Assembly: GCF_945859705.1 (NCBI RefSeq)
Contig: NC_079137.1
Span: forward strand, 62,714,552-62,778,551
Origin: Episyrphus balteatus
Taxonomy: Eukaryota; Arthropoda; Insecta; Diptera; Syrphidae
Length of the DNA: 64,000 nt
Direction: 5' to 3'
Numbering within the stretch: the first letter of the stretch is position 1; each line of letters begins with the position of its first letter. The translations under genes were made by a program, and so were the position numbers. Below are positions 10,619 through 22,420 of this stretch, one piece after another. Below the pieces are notes generated by a model. It made no database searches, was not told the origin of the DNA, and was given only the letters and a program-made list of their open reading frames with translations.

Positions 10619-12100
10619 ATATCGTTTTCAAAAAATTAATATTTCTCGATATTTCAAAATCTAAAGATTCTAAAATATTGCTGTTTCAAAATTTGGTCGA
10701 TTAAACTTCTATAGTGATGAAGCGTTACTCTAAAATTTCTTTAAAATATATTGATTTGATAAAAGGAAACAAGACCTTCCAAATATAGACATCTTAGTTT
10801 TGTAGATGTTGCGCTTGAATTAAAAAATATTTTTTTAATGTTTACTTTATAAAACCAAGAAAATATTTCTACATCATAATACTTTGTGAAATTTAAGGGG
10901 TCTAGCCACTTTGGCAGACCGAAAAATGCACTTTTTTTTCTTTTTAATTAACTAATGCAAAACTATGGGGCGGAATATTTTTATAATTTAACTCAATCTA
11001 AAAAAAAGGTTTCAAGAATAAATTGTAAAATTTTTATTTTTTACTAACATTTTTCATTTTTATCAAGCAAAAACATTAATCAAAAAAGTTAGTCAAGTTA
11101 TCGCTACATTGTAGATAATGTATTCAAAAATATTTAGTTTAAGTTTGAAAGCAAAAAGTAGGTAGTTTTCGAGATGCCGATGGTATCTACTAAGAAAAAA
11201 ATGTAGTTTCGAGATATTCGCAAAAGAAAGAAAGTCAGCAGCCCGTTTGTAGTGGCTCAATCTTCCTTTTGGTAAATGCCTGAAACTTGACTAATTTTAA
11301 GCGTTTCGAAACCCAACAGGTCTTAAAATGTTCATTCCAGTTAAGGTGTTAGTTAAAAATGAGTTTGAAAAAAAATTTACAAAAAAGAATTCTAGGACGG
11401 TCAACCCCTTACATAAAAATTTAGAAAAACAGGGCAGAAAAAATCGAATGCCTTGTTCGATTTCACTAGTCAAAAAGTTTTTTTTATAGAAATCAAAGTA
11501 TATTTTTCTAATGGTTTTTTGTGCGCTGAGCTCGAATCTGAAATCAGAAAAATTCTATCACATCACGTTTTTGACATATTACCATGCCAAAAATCAGAAA
11601 AATAGTGTTTGGGACGTTCAAAATTCAATATCTCAAAAACTTTGCACGTTAGAGCTATTTTAGTGCTTGATTCAAATTAAAAAGGTCAATGACCATTAGA
11701 AATGTATAATTTGGTTTCTATGGAAAATTATTTCTCGCCAATATTACTGTCATTGACGGAAAAATCAATTTTTAATTAGTTTTTTTTTTGTTTTTTTTTT
11801 CAATTTTTCTCAATATTTTCTAAAACAAAAGTATAGTTTTTCCACACAATCTTTAAAAAACGGTCTTAAGCTAAATAATTGCATTCCAAACTTTTCAAAA
11901 ATCAAAAATTTTTTCGGTAACTTTTTTGATTGAAAAATAGGCTATTTTTTCAAATTAAATTCGTCAAAAATCCAAAAATTTACTTTTTGCTCAAAAAACA
12001 TTTTTAATAGATAAACATAACAAAGTAATTTTTAACCAAGTTTTGTTAAAATCCAAAGATAAAAATAAAAAATAAAAAAATCGTATTTTTGCATTTTTTT
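10619..12100. other. AT-rich repeat-derived noncoding DNA
   Basis: No gene is recognised. Phrases such as 'aatatctcaaaaactttgc' and 'ggggtctagccactttggc' recur in variant form elsewhere in the window, suggesting old transposon DNA. It includes the inverted dispersed repeat at 11427-11608. Confidence 0.6.
11427..11608 (-). repeat. Dispersed repeat, copy 2 (inverted)
   Basis: The reverse complement follows 2480-2645 through the same successive phrases (AAAACGTGATGTGATAGAA, then GATTCGAGCTCAGCGC, then CCATTAGAAAAATATAC, then TAGTGAAATCGAA). It differs by substitutions and small indels. Confidence 0.65.
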
Positions 12101-15018
12101 CAATATTTTTGTGGTAATAGAAAAAAATTGTTTGAGTAGAAGTTGTAGACATTTATACTACCTACAACTTTTGCATATGACTTTTTTCGATAGGACGTCT
12201 AGTTTTGACAGAAATCGTAAAAAAACCATGATTTTTGACACCCACCCCACTTTTTCGCCCACCCTCCCCTTTCCCCCAATTTTTTTATTTACATACATAC
12301 ATGATACATATATCACAAAACAATTTAAAGTGCACACGAAGCAGACAGTCGACAAACAATATCATGTCACTGAACTTCTCCGTGTGGCTCAAATTATTAA
12401 AAATGACAAACTGAATGTATAAACAAAAAAAAATTTGAAATTTCAACTTATTAAAAAAAAAAAACAGAGATTAACAACTTGTTTTCATACAAATTTTAAA
12501 TTGAATTGCACTCTTAACTTGTATACCTACAGAAATAAACTTATAAAAGGGTAGAAGTGAGTACTACAAAAGTGCCTCTTCTAACTCTAAAGAAGATCTA
12601 GCTAGACACACAGACAACAACTTTCCAGACAAAAATCCACTTCAAAGTACCCTCTTATTCCATCTTGGACATGTGCAGACTGTTAGTAAACGAATACACT
12701 ACTGGACAACATTCAAGTCCAAAAATAAATTCGCAGACATGACTAATTCCTCTATTCAACTTGTTGTCAACACAAACTATTTCAACTTCAAAATTATTAA
12801 TACTAATTCATTCAAAATATTTGTATATGACGATTTGTCTAATCCTCCTGAGACGACCGACGACTTTTGTGACAAAACAAGACATAATTATAATGGGCAA
12901 TAACTTTGATGCTCATGTTTAGGAATTAGCCACCGCCCCTTTCAGCTTACATAAGACCAACCTATAGATCCATTACCAAGGCCTTAATAATTATAAACAT
13001 GCTCTGTCTTCTATTCCACGGAAACAAGTCTCTCAAAAATTTATTATTATCTGTCATCTGCACAAATCCTCATGAATATTCAATTTAATTTCCTTTTTTT
13101 CCTAATTAACAAAACGGAAGTTGGGTTATGTTGTGTTTACATATGCGGACTGGAATAAGTCATGTCTTTCATCATACTCTAATTCTTTTAGCTTCTTCAA
13201 AGCCTTGTCGTGTAGGTGTACTTTGTAAGTAGGTAAATCAGAAAAAAAAAAAGAATATTGAAAATGCCTCAACAAATATTTGCCCTAAAAATGTCAAAAA
13301 CTCATCTATAATCCCCGGGAGGAGTACGCGTACCTTACGGGATGTGCTGATGTACATAAATCAAATGGCACAGGAAGATGAATTAATCTTCAACCAACCC
13401 ATCGATCCGCCCAAACCGAACATCAAGTGCTTCTTTCTAAGTACTTACCACCCGCTCTACCGGAAGGGAAAATTTTCAATCGAAAATGAATTGTTTTTTT
13501 TTTTGTGGATTTTCTTTTTGGTTCCTTTTTTCGTTTTTTTTTTTTTAAAGATTTTTGAAAAGACATATACCTACTTTTGAAAAACATGAATTTCTTTTTA
13601 TAGAACACGTACACAAAAGTGTGCTTCACTAATTGGACCGAAAATTTGAGGCAAATTGTAGCCCGAAAACACAGGCAGAAGAAAATCGGGCCAAGAGTAG
13701 CCGCATAGCCAAGTCATCTAGCCATATGCAATGACGAAGCCGATTTCGACTTTGATGGGGAACAGGCATTTGCCTTATTTTGCATGAGTAACAAAAACAC
13801 ACACAAACACATACAAAATCGAGCTAATGGGATGCAAGCAAGATAAGGGTCGAAATTATTTTTACTTTTTTTTTTTTTGTGAAAAATATAAAAGACAAGG
13901 TAGCTAGCTGCTGTTGATGGTAATACAAAAATGCAGCAGTAAAAAAAGAGGAGGAAGAATAAAGGCCATCGTCAAATGACGACTGTTTTGTACTGAAACC
14001 TACCTTCAGAGTGGTGCAATGTTCAAGAGTGCACCCAAAGGCGTGTAATTAGTTTGGTTTTTGCCCTTCTGCCAACTGAAGAGTAAGCGCTTGCAAAAAC
14101 AAATAAGAAATTTTTGCCGTGTCGAAGCGAAGGATTGTGAAAAACAAGGCTAAAGATACAAAAACAGCGGCGACAAAAACATTGTTGGTTAGAAAGAGGG
14201 TGGGGAGAGGAGAAAAAGAGAGATTAGGCAAGAGGCAATTAGGACTATACAACAAGCAAGTAAAAAGGAATCACAGGTTTTGCCTTCTGGAAAATTGCAA
14301 TTGAAGGCAAAAAGCAGATGGGTAGAGTAAATTTGTGTTGCACACGAGTGAAGAGGAATATTGCCCAGGTTATAGAGAGATAAAACCAAAAAAGGCTTAA
14401 CGTTTTCACCTTCATTAGAAATTGGAAGCAATTTTAATTAAATTGAAGTTTCACAGGCATAAAAATAGATTTGAAAAAGGGGTTTCCTATGCAAATGGGA
14501 TATGGGTAACGATGACCCTAATATATGGGATACATTTAGCAATTTGTTTCGAAAAATAAAAAAAAAAAAAAAATCGGAAACTGTGTTAGCAGGAAATGAA
14601 AGTATATATGAATGTATGTATGTACATTTAAAAATACATTAAAAAAATATATGCATCACAAACTTAATTAAATCAATTGTTTTGAAAAGAAAAAAAAAAA
14701 GGAAAATGCATGACTGGACCACACTTACTAAGTCTTATGATAAAAATTTATTAAGGATTTGTTATTGAAAAAATTATAACAAAATATTTTCAAAGTTTAA
14801 AAAAAATAGTATAATAATTCTATTCAAAAATAACAAAATAACGTTTTTAATTCAATTGGCTTCAAACAAAGTACATATTGAATTTTTTTCTTACAAAACG
14901 AAGAATTAAACAAAGAAATTGCTAAAATTGTTTTTTATTTAGGTATACAAAATTTCATATATGTATTTAAAAAATGGTATTCCCTAAAAAAGAAAATATA
15001 AATGGTTTAAAAAAAAGG
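12101..15018. other. Noncoding DNA, mostly single-copy
   Basis: No gene can be supported. The stretch 12500-13060 has mixed composition. At 13233-13580 a frame stays open on the plus strand and gives an ordinary-looking protein composition over about 13260-13460 before a T run, but without start, splice or family evidence (see findings). 13600-14450 is GC-richer and single-copy-looking. 14450-15018 is AT-rich with short TATG/TACA repeats near 14600-14650. Confidence 0.5.
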
Positions 15019-16600
15019 GGTTGTCTGTAAAGCCGGTTTACGGACGATGATTTTACGTGATAACGTCGTCAGAAAACACGTTGTGTGCTTTTGTTTAAAA
15101 TGAGTCAATTGAAGCGTTTACTTTTTTCAAACAATCATAATTTACAAGAAAAAGCTAAAAAAAAATACCGTTTTTTATTTTCTCATTTTCTTATTTCATT
15201 AAAAAAAGTAAAAAAAAATTTATTTTTATGTTCTCACGCTATGGAATCAATTTTTTTGTTTGACAATCTATAAAAAATTTTATACCATGTGAAAGATTTT
15301 TTATGACGTATCAATCTCATTTCAAAGATTCTTACAAGAGAAGTTAGAATTTTTTAAAGTCAACCATGTCGAATTTCCAGAATGAGATTACGGTACTTCC
15401 CACACTGGTGGCTGTTTGGGGGGCAACAGATCTCCACTGGTGTTTTGAGGTTTTTCGCAAGTTTCTTGATTCAACATTGTGTAGCTTGTAGTTAGTCTAC
15501 CGTTATGTGTGATATCGTCGGTCTCATGAGAAAACCTCGTAACTCCCAAAATCAAAATTGTACAGGAGAGACGAAAAAGTAAACAAACAACAGAGTAGTT
15601 GGGAAGAAACGCGCTGTGCAAAATTTGAATTTAATTCTATTTAGAGTTTTCGGAATGACCCCAAATTTTCTGGGTTGCTCCGGTGACATATTTTCTAAAG
15701 AATGGCATTCAAAAGTCATTTTTGAAAAAAAGTGGAGTTACGAGGTTTTCTTATGAGACCGACGATATACCAAATGAAAGGTAATTGTATTAGGATGCTC
15801 ATAAAAGTTTAATAAAATTTCTATCTACTCTTGGTCAAAAGTTAAAAAAGTTCTAAAATTTTATTTTACCGTTATCTCAAAATTGTGTTTACGAAAATGA
15901 TTGAAACTTCTCACACATTTAGTCGTAGTTATGGTCTATCATTATTCACTATACTTTATTTCTGTATCTATTCAAGAAAAAAAGATAAAAATAAAAAACG
16001 ATAAAAATCAGTCAAAAACGGTAAAAAAACGTGTTTTTTTTAAACTTGTTTTTTCTGTTATTCAGTCAAAACTCACTAAACGATTTTAATTTTTTGCACA
16101 TGTATGCATAAGGCATGTGCAAAACATGTCCTATAAGTTTGAGATTTTTTGAACGCTCCAAAAAAAAAGCTAAAAATCAAAAACTACCCAAAAATACCCC
16201 TTAAAAACAAGGTGTTTTTCAAAAATTCATATTTCGAAACGCAGAGTGCTGGAAAAAATTCGTATTAGACGCCTAATTTTTTATCCCTCATCTTTCACCT
16301 GGAACCTTTAGAATTGTCAAAAAAAAATTTCCCTACCCAAAATCATCATTTTGTCATAGCCCCAACACGTGTACAACGTTCAAACAAAACGTTATAGCTT
16401 AGTTTCAAATTTTTTAGGATTTTTTCTTAAATACAGTTATTCTTAAATTAGTCTCATCTATCTATAGCAAAAAAAATCAACTCTACAACTTCGCGTTTCA
16501 ATGGAAATTTTTGCCGCGAGAGTGTAACGTTAGAAAATGGCGTCACTTTTTTGTGGTGGCTGCCTTGGTTCATCGATTTATAAGACGTTATCACGTCAAA
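15019..16600 (+). repeat. R1 dispersed repeat, copy A
   Basis: A repeat with one end at GGTTGTCTGTAAAGCCGG (about 15019) and the other at GACGTTATCACGTC (16584-16597). ACGTGATAACGTC also occurs inverted near the left end (15055-15067), so the ends carry a short terminal inverted repeat. Copy B is inverted at 45457-47227, and a partial copy C is at 57860-58560. Internal landmarks shared with B include 'ggtacttcccacactggtgg' and 'catagccccaacacgtg'. No transposase is visible. The copy is interrupted by the 251-bp element at 15515-15765. Confidence 0.8.
15513..15767. mobile_element. 251-bp TA-target miniature element within R1 copy A
   Basis: Terminal inverted repeats of about 31 bp start TCGTCGGTCTCAT and run through AAAACCTCGTAACTCC. 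They bound 15515-15765, with TA on each side (15513-15514, 15766-15767). Copies B and C of R1 read straight through this point as GGTATATCACAC, so they give the empty site and confirm a TA (or equally ATAT) duplication. This fits a Tc1/mariner-type element. The interior has no transposase. Confidence 0.88.
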
Positions 16601-19095
16601 TATTTAAAAAAATTAATAGACACATTTGTAAAAAAAAAACTTCATTGACTTGCCAAAAAGTTTGTCAAAAGTCGAATCAAAAGTCTATACAAAAAAAATA
16701 GTAGAAGAGTGTTTTTTGAGGGTCTAATGCGAGAAACGTATCATAGCAGGTGACATAAATTAGTACCAAATAAATAAGTACCATGAAAACTGTGACAAAA
16801 ATAATTTCCCAATATAAGCAGTATTTTAGAATATTTTAGGTAAAAGGTGTTTTTTTTTGGCAATATGAAAAATCCGCGGTGAATTTGATAATATCAATAG
16901 TGTTCAACAGCTAAAAATGTTGTGTTTGCCATGGGAAAATAGTAATAAAATTAGTCTAAACATTTTTATCAATTCAAAGGGTGTTTTTTTAGGTGTCCAC
17001 AAAATGTAGATTTATTACAGAAAATAAGTACATAATAGCAATGTTACCCTATTGAAATTTAGCAATTACTAAATTTGAGATTGAAAGCAAGAATCGAATA
17101 ACGAATTTGATTGAAAACGTTTTTCAAGACACAAAGTCTGGTACCATATTTTCAAAACTAAACAAATTGGGGCATATTTATAGTCGTATTCAGACCCCTG
17201 TTTATCTTAGACTGGGAAAAACTCAAGTCTTTCTTAGAAGCAGCTTAGACAATGGCTATGAATATGGCCCAATATCAATTTTTTTCAATTTTTTGTTTCG
17301 GTTTCTGAATTAATTTCATGGTATTTTTCCAAAAAAAAAAACCTTTCTTTGTCTAAAAAATATGTTTTAAGTTTTTCAATTTAATAACAAAAATGTTCAA
17401 AAGGTAATTTTTTAATAAGTAAAAATTATTTAAAATTAAAAATATTCATCACTAAAGTAAAATTTCTAAATATTGCAGCCGCCAGAATTCGAGAATTAGA
17501 ATATTGTCTATTTATTATGTAAGTTGTATGTACTTCTTTCAAGTCTCCAAATATTTGCAAAATTCAAACGCCCAGAAATGAACATTACTTAAAAAAAATC
17601 TATAATATCAGCATAAAAATGAAATTGATAAATTGGTCAGCTATAAAAATCAGTTTAAATTTTGTTCTATTGAAAAAACAAAATGTTGCGCATACGCCAC
17701 AGTGACCTGTTAATCATTCGATTTGTCAATGGAAAAAAACATGTTGCAGTGTTATTTTTTTGTCTATTTTATTTTGTTAATAAGCTTTGCAGCAATGATT
17801 GTAAAAACCCCCTTTGATTTAGTTAATATAAGAAATATCGAAGTCAAGACCAACCAACCATAGAGATTTTATTATAAGTAATCTTTATTTATAGATTTTT
17901 TAAACAACCTATTTGGAATGTGTTTTTTTTTTTTGTATTCTTAATATTGCAATATTCACTATTATTTTGAAATATGAAAAAGGACGAAATTTAATCTGAT
18001 CAGAAAATAAAAAAGTTAATTCTAATTAAAATAAAAACAGAACTACCTTTGAAAAATAACTTTGAGTTCTTTCAAAAAAGACTTAAATATATTGTTCTTG
18101 GTCTAGTTTTGTGGAGACACATTGACCTTCCTAAAATTTTCCTAAAACGTGCACAAAGTTTAAAGTAATTATTTTATTTTGGTTACATTTTTTTCTTTCG
18201 ATACAAAAAAAACTAATTTTCTCCAAAACCGTTCATATTTATGTTCTTTCTGAAAAGTTTCTGTCACTGTAAACATTTGATTGAAATACATAAATCTAAA
18301 AAAAAAAAACTCTACTAAATCCAACACAAATTTTTCAAATCCTTTCGCTAGAAAAACATCAGTACCTCATCTATTAATCAAAAATAAACTATCGTTAAAT
18401 GTCCATCATTAGACTTCTCCTTAAAAGAAATACATTTACCTACCCAAGAGTCTACACTCATCCTTTTATGTTCTGTTATGTTGGTTGCCTCTTACCTCTC
18501 CATGATGCAAAAATTCTCAAGTGCTAATCAACAAAACATTAAAAATTCAAATAGATATGTTGTTTGCACATTTAACTGTTTGAGTTTTATGTTCACTCAC
18601 TTACGAGTTTGTCTGTAATACAAAAATAAAACAAGAATGAAAAAAGGAATCCCTCCTGTTTTTGAATACGAACAATCCATTTCCCACTGTTGTATATAGA
18701 CTTTGATGTATTGTCGAACACAAAAACATACATAAAATATTTTATTTTTCTCGCCCGAATTTGTATCTTTCCATCCCATCCACTTTCCAGATACATTCAT
18801 TTACAAGGACAGAGAACATCAAAGTGAAATAACTTTTACGAGTAGATATAAATATGAGAGGATGCGAGGAGTTTGTGTTTTTTTTTTTTTTTGTTAAGTG
18901 CAAGAGCATCATACATACACTTTGAGTAATAATTAACCAATTACATGCACAAGCACCTTCAACCGACACATGTATCATATTAAACTTTATTTTTTAACAT
19001 TCAACTAACAACACAAATGCTAAGGGAGACCTAAGTGTTTCACAAAAAAAAAAAAAAAACAAAAAAAAAAAAAAAAACAAATTAAAACTCAGGGC
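16601..19095. other. AT-rich noncoding DNA
   Basis: No gene is recognised. A 68-codon frame at 17107-17313 has no recognisable domain. 18300-19000 is GC-richer and looks single-copy or intronic. 19040-19080 is a run of A with two C interruptions. Confidence 0.55.
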
Positions 19096-20280
19096 CAGGG
19101 TTGTAAAAATTATTTTTTTTAATGCAATTGTTTTCCATTACAAATTTAAACAATAATATTAATTGCAAATAAAAAATGTTTTCATTAAAAAAAAAATTGC
19201 AACTGAAAAATATCTGCATTAATAAAAAAATATTAATTGTATATAAAAAAAATTTGCATTAAAAAATTGTTTTGTCAACTAAAAAATATTTGCATTAAAA
19301 ATATTTTGGATTAAAAAAAAATTGTACAAGCTATTTCAACTATAATATTGAACCTGATATAAGGCAAAATAGTTAAAATTGTAAGAAATTCGACGAATAT
19401 TAAAAAAATAAAATACCCGACTGGGTCGCACGAACTTGCTCTTAGAGTTCAAGTTGCTTAAATTTTTAAGACTTTTTATATAGAAATTTGGAAAAAAATC
19501 AAAATTCGTTTTTTTTTTTTTTAAATAAAATAAAATCTGAAATCAAATTGCCCTCCAAAACAAGTATGCAGTTTTGATTGATATATTAAGATGCATTTTT
19601 ACAAAAAAAAATTTTCAAAATCGTTGGAGCCGTTTTTTAAAAAACTAATTTTTTATAAATAATTTTTTGGAAAAAAATAAAATTGGTATATGCCATTTTG
19701 TAGAAATCACTAATCAACATCTAAAAACAAAATTTCAAAAAAATTCAATGTCCCGTTTTCAAAAATTGGATTTTTCCAAAAAAAAATTTTCAATTTTATT
19801 TTTTAAATCCAAAAATTATTTCTTTCAAAATTTTATTTTTGGGTTATATTTATATTAAAAAAAAACGCTTCTATGGTAGGTACCGTTAATAACGATTTTC
19901 AAAAAAAAATTCATTAAAAGATAGACATTGTCTTAAAACTTACATTTGAATTTTTTTAACAAAATCGTTGGAGCCATTTTCGAGCAAATTTAACTTTACT
20001 AAAATCGATATATGACAGGTACCGTTATTTTTAGTCCAAAAAATTTAATTCCAAAAAACCCTCTGGAGAGTCGCCAAAAATACCAAGTTTGATGTTAATC
20101 GGTTCACCCGTTTAGGCAGTAGCTTTGTATACAGACAGACGGACTTCCGGGACCTACCTTTTTGTCACTCTCTATCATCGGAATGTCATGGAAATATGTT
20201 ATCTCAACTTTTTTTTTACGAATGCATAACTTGATATAAGTACCTATATCGCAAGTAAAAATTGATTTTTTACAACCCTG
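19096..20280. mobile_element. R2 element, copy A, with hAT-like ends
   Basis: The block starts CAGGGTTGTAAAAA and ends TTTTTTACAACCCTG, an inverted repeat of about 14 bp typical of hAT-like ends. No 8-bp duplication is seen (flanks CTCAGGGC and ATCTAAAT), so the insertion is old or rearranged. From 19395 to 20262 it matches the inverted copy B at 40311-41262, sharing phrases such as 'cgttggagccgtttt', 'ggtaccgttaataac' and 'acctatatcgcaagtaa'. TTAA at 19586-19589 is the empty site for a 159-bp element in copy B. No transposase is visible. Confidence 0.75.
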
Positions 20281-20529
20281 ATCTAAATTCCTTTTTTGAG
20301 CAAGATCATACGACCCCTACAGGTAGTCTATGTAATTTTTTTTTATCGTTGAACATGTCTGGCACTTATGAAAAAAAAAATAATACAAAAATTACCATCA
20401 AACTTAATTCAATTTTGAATCAATTGCTAGTGCTCCATCACGCCCTCCCCTACTCTATCCACACCATGATACCCTGGATAGTGGAAAAATAAAAACCAAA
20501 ACATTATTAACATAATTCAGTTGGGGGCA
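20281..20529. other. Noncoding DNA
   Basis: AT-rich flank between the R2 element and the GC-richer island. Nothing is recognised. Confidence 0.5.
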
Positions 20530-21160
20530 TGTGGCGGTGGCTTGGTAAATCTGCACATCCCTGATGGATATGGAGGATGAAATAAAGGATCACCCAGAAC
20601 AGAGCCCATCACTTGAGTGCGCCCACCCAGTTTGTTCCCAGCTACAGTTCATCAGGATTACTGCAGCGAGCATTTTATTATGTCTGCCACTTTTGTGTGT
20701 CTGCTGTGTTGCTGCTACATGAGATGCTGATGCTGCTGCTGCCCCACAAAATGCAATTCAATTAATTGATGAAATTATTTTATTTACGGCATGGAGCCAG
20801 TCAGCATTAGTGATTTAGTTTGTGAGTTTCCTCTCGAGAGTTCCACACAGTCCACACAAAATTCAAGTAAATCAACATTGGTGGAAGTCGTTATCGCGGT
20901 GGTGGCGAAGGCAAAGGCGACCATAGTAATGGTGGCGGCGTCAGTGCTAGAAGTAGAGGTGGAAGTAATCACAGTGGGGTCACCACCAAGTTGAACTCTT
21001 ATGTCGCGGTAAACCGCGAACATAGAGTCGCTCTGCTGAGCGCTGCACTGGGGAATTGGCGGGGTGTTGTTGCATTATGAGTTGTAACACGGAGCAGCGA
21101 GCCGCGCACAGCACAGCTATAAATAATGAGCTTATAAACGGCACTTGTTACTTATAAACT
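20530..21160 (+). promoter_or_regulatory. GC-richer island with TATA motif, candidate regulatory region
   Basis: About 630 bp stand out from the AT-rich surroundings by balanced base use, CTG/GCN trinucleotide runs (20700-20745, 20880-20970), the homeodomain-like core CAATTAATTGATG near 20757, and TATAAATA at 21118-21125 after a GC-rich stretch. Both strands are open for about 200 nt at 20784-21023, but the translations are low-complexity V/A/E or T/S runs and resemble no protein. Such islands in insect noncoding DNA are often enhancers or promoters. That reading is inference. The strand is given by the TATA motif only. Confidence 0.3.
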
Positions 21161-21618
21161 TATTTGCCTATTTATGGTAACTTGATTTTGTTAGTTGTTT
21201 TTTCTATTTTATTTTAGTTTTTAAGTTGGAAAAAACGATTGTGAGGGGCGCTAAGTAAACATGAAAAAAAAGGTTACTGATTTTGGAGTTGAATTTGCAG
21301 TCCAGGTACGAACATAATTACGACAATTTATTTTAGCTTTTAAATAAATCTACTTGAAGACAGTTCAGTGGATTTAAACTCTTCAAGAGATTTATTGCTT
21401 TCCGCAGTAGGTAATTAAATTTGGATATGGTTGACCATTTTGGAACAGGGTAAATATCTGGTTAGTTATGTAGAAAACATAAGAGAAATATTTTTTAATT
21501 GAAATGAATTACATTCAGCTTTGAAGCACTTGGAGAATACAAAATTCTCAATAGAAACATTTCTTACTTCAACATGACAGGGATTTTTCATTGAATTAAA
21601 AAAAAAATATTATTCTTA
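21161..21618. other. Noncoding DNA downstream of the island
   Basis: No gene is proven. An ATG at 21261 opens 15 codons ending at CAG followed by GTACGA (21306), a possible 5' splice site. This is too short to support an exon. Confidence 0.4.
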
Positions 21619-22288
21619 TAGTGAGGCGGCTTAGCATCTAAATCGTGCACTTTGTGATAAAAGCATGAAATTTATATCATTGGTAGTACTCAATATAAGA
21701 GTTATTTTGAGATATTGGGCCACCTGGTATTCCATCCGGAAGGGTAAATACAAGACTTTTTCTGTGTTGCACTCGATTTGTTGCATATCATAGTATAGGA
21801 AATGAAACATTTATATTAATATGATACATGATTTCGAGGTATTTTCTAACGCCCGATCGAATAAAATCAATACCAAAATGCCCCGACCATCCTGTAAAAA
21901 GTTATTGGACTCTTTATGAATTGTCTTTTACTCAAAGAGCAAGAGTCAAAATATTATCAAGTACTCCTTGAAAAAAAGTGGTAGGTTGATAAAATTTCGT
22001 GTGGACGTTTCATAAACCATAGAAAAAAATAATAAAATATGTCCATCAAAAAATTTCATGTCAAAGGGTGTTTTTTTTAGCGAGAAAGAACTCTTTTGAA
22101 ATGATACCATTGCAGCACATGGGGAATTTTTGCATTTTTTTGAACCGCATATATATTTTATACATCGTATGAGAATCAAAAATAATCAAAAAAATGAATT
22201 ATATTTACCATGGAATATTGAATTTTCATGCAAACTTAAATTGCTTGCTTTTATTTTTTATTAAATTTTCATACAAATTAATATTTTG
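21619..22288 (+). repeat. R3 dispersed repeat, copy A
   Basis: The repeat starts TAGTGAGGCGGCTTAGCAT and ends TTAATATTTTG. Its inverted partner is at 30353-30984. Long stretches are nearly identical between the two, including 'gagatattgggccacc', 'gactctttatgaattgtc' and 'catcgtatgagaatc'. Copy A carries about 45 extra bases near 21836-21885 ('taacgcccgatcgaataaaa') absent from B. The ends do not form an obvious inverted repeat, and no protein is encoded. Confidence 0.8.
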
Positions 22289-22329
22289 AAGGAGTGAGAT
22301 GCAAAAGTAAAAGTATGAAAAAAAATTGT

Positions 22330-22420
22330 GCAGTTTGTGATAAAAAGATCAAATTAATAGGATTGTTAGTACAATATGTAACCCTCATTTTAAGATATTG
22401 GGCCACTTAATATTTCACCT
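22330..22420 (+). repeat. Relic of R3 head
   Basis: The phrases 'gtttgtgataaaaag', 'attgttagtacaat' and 'agatattgggccacttaat' follow the same order as 21647-21735 in R3 copy A, with many substitutions. It is an older or partial second copy in the same orientation. Confidence 0.55.

Noticed and set aside
17107..17313. 68-codon frame with ordinary composition
   Set aside because: It ends in a run of F and L from T-rich DNA and shows no motif, splice site or start support.
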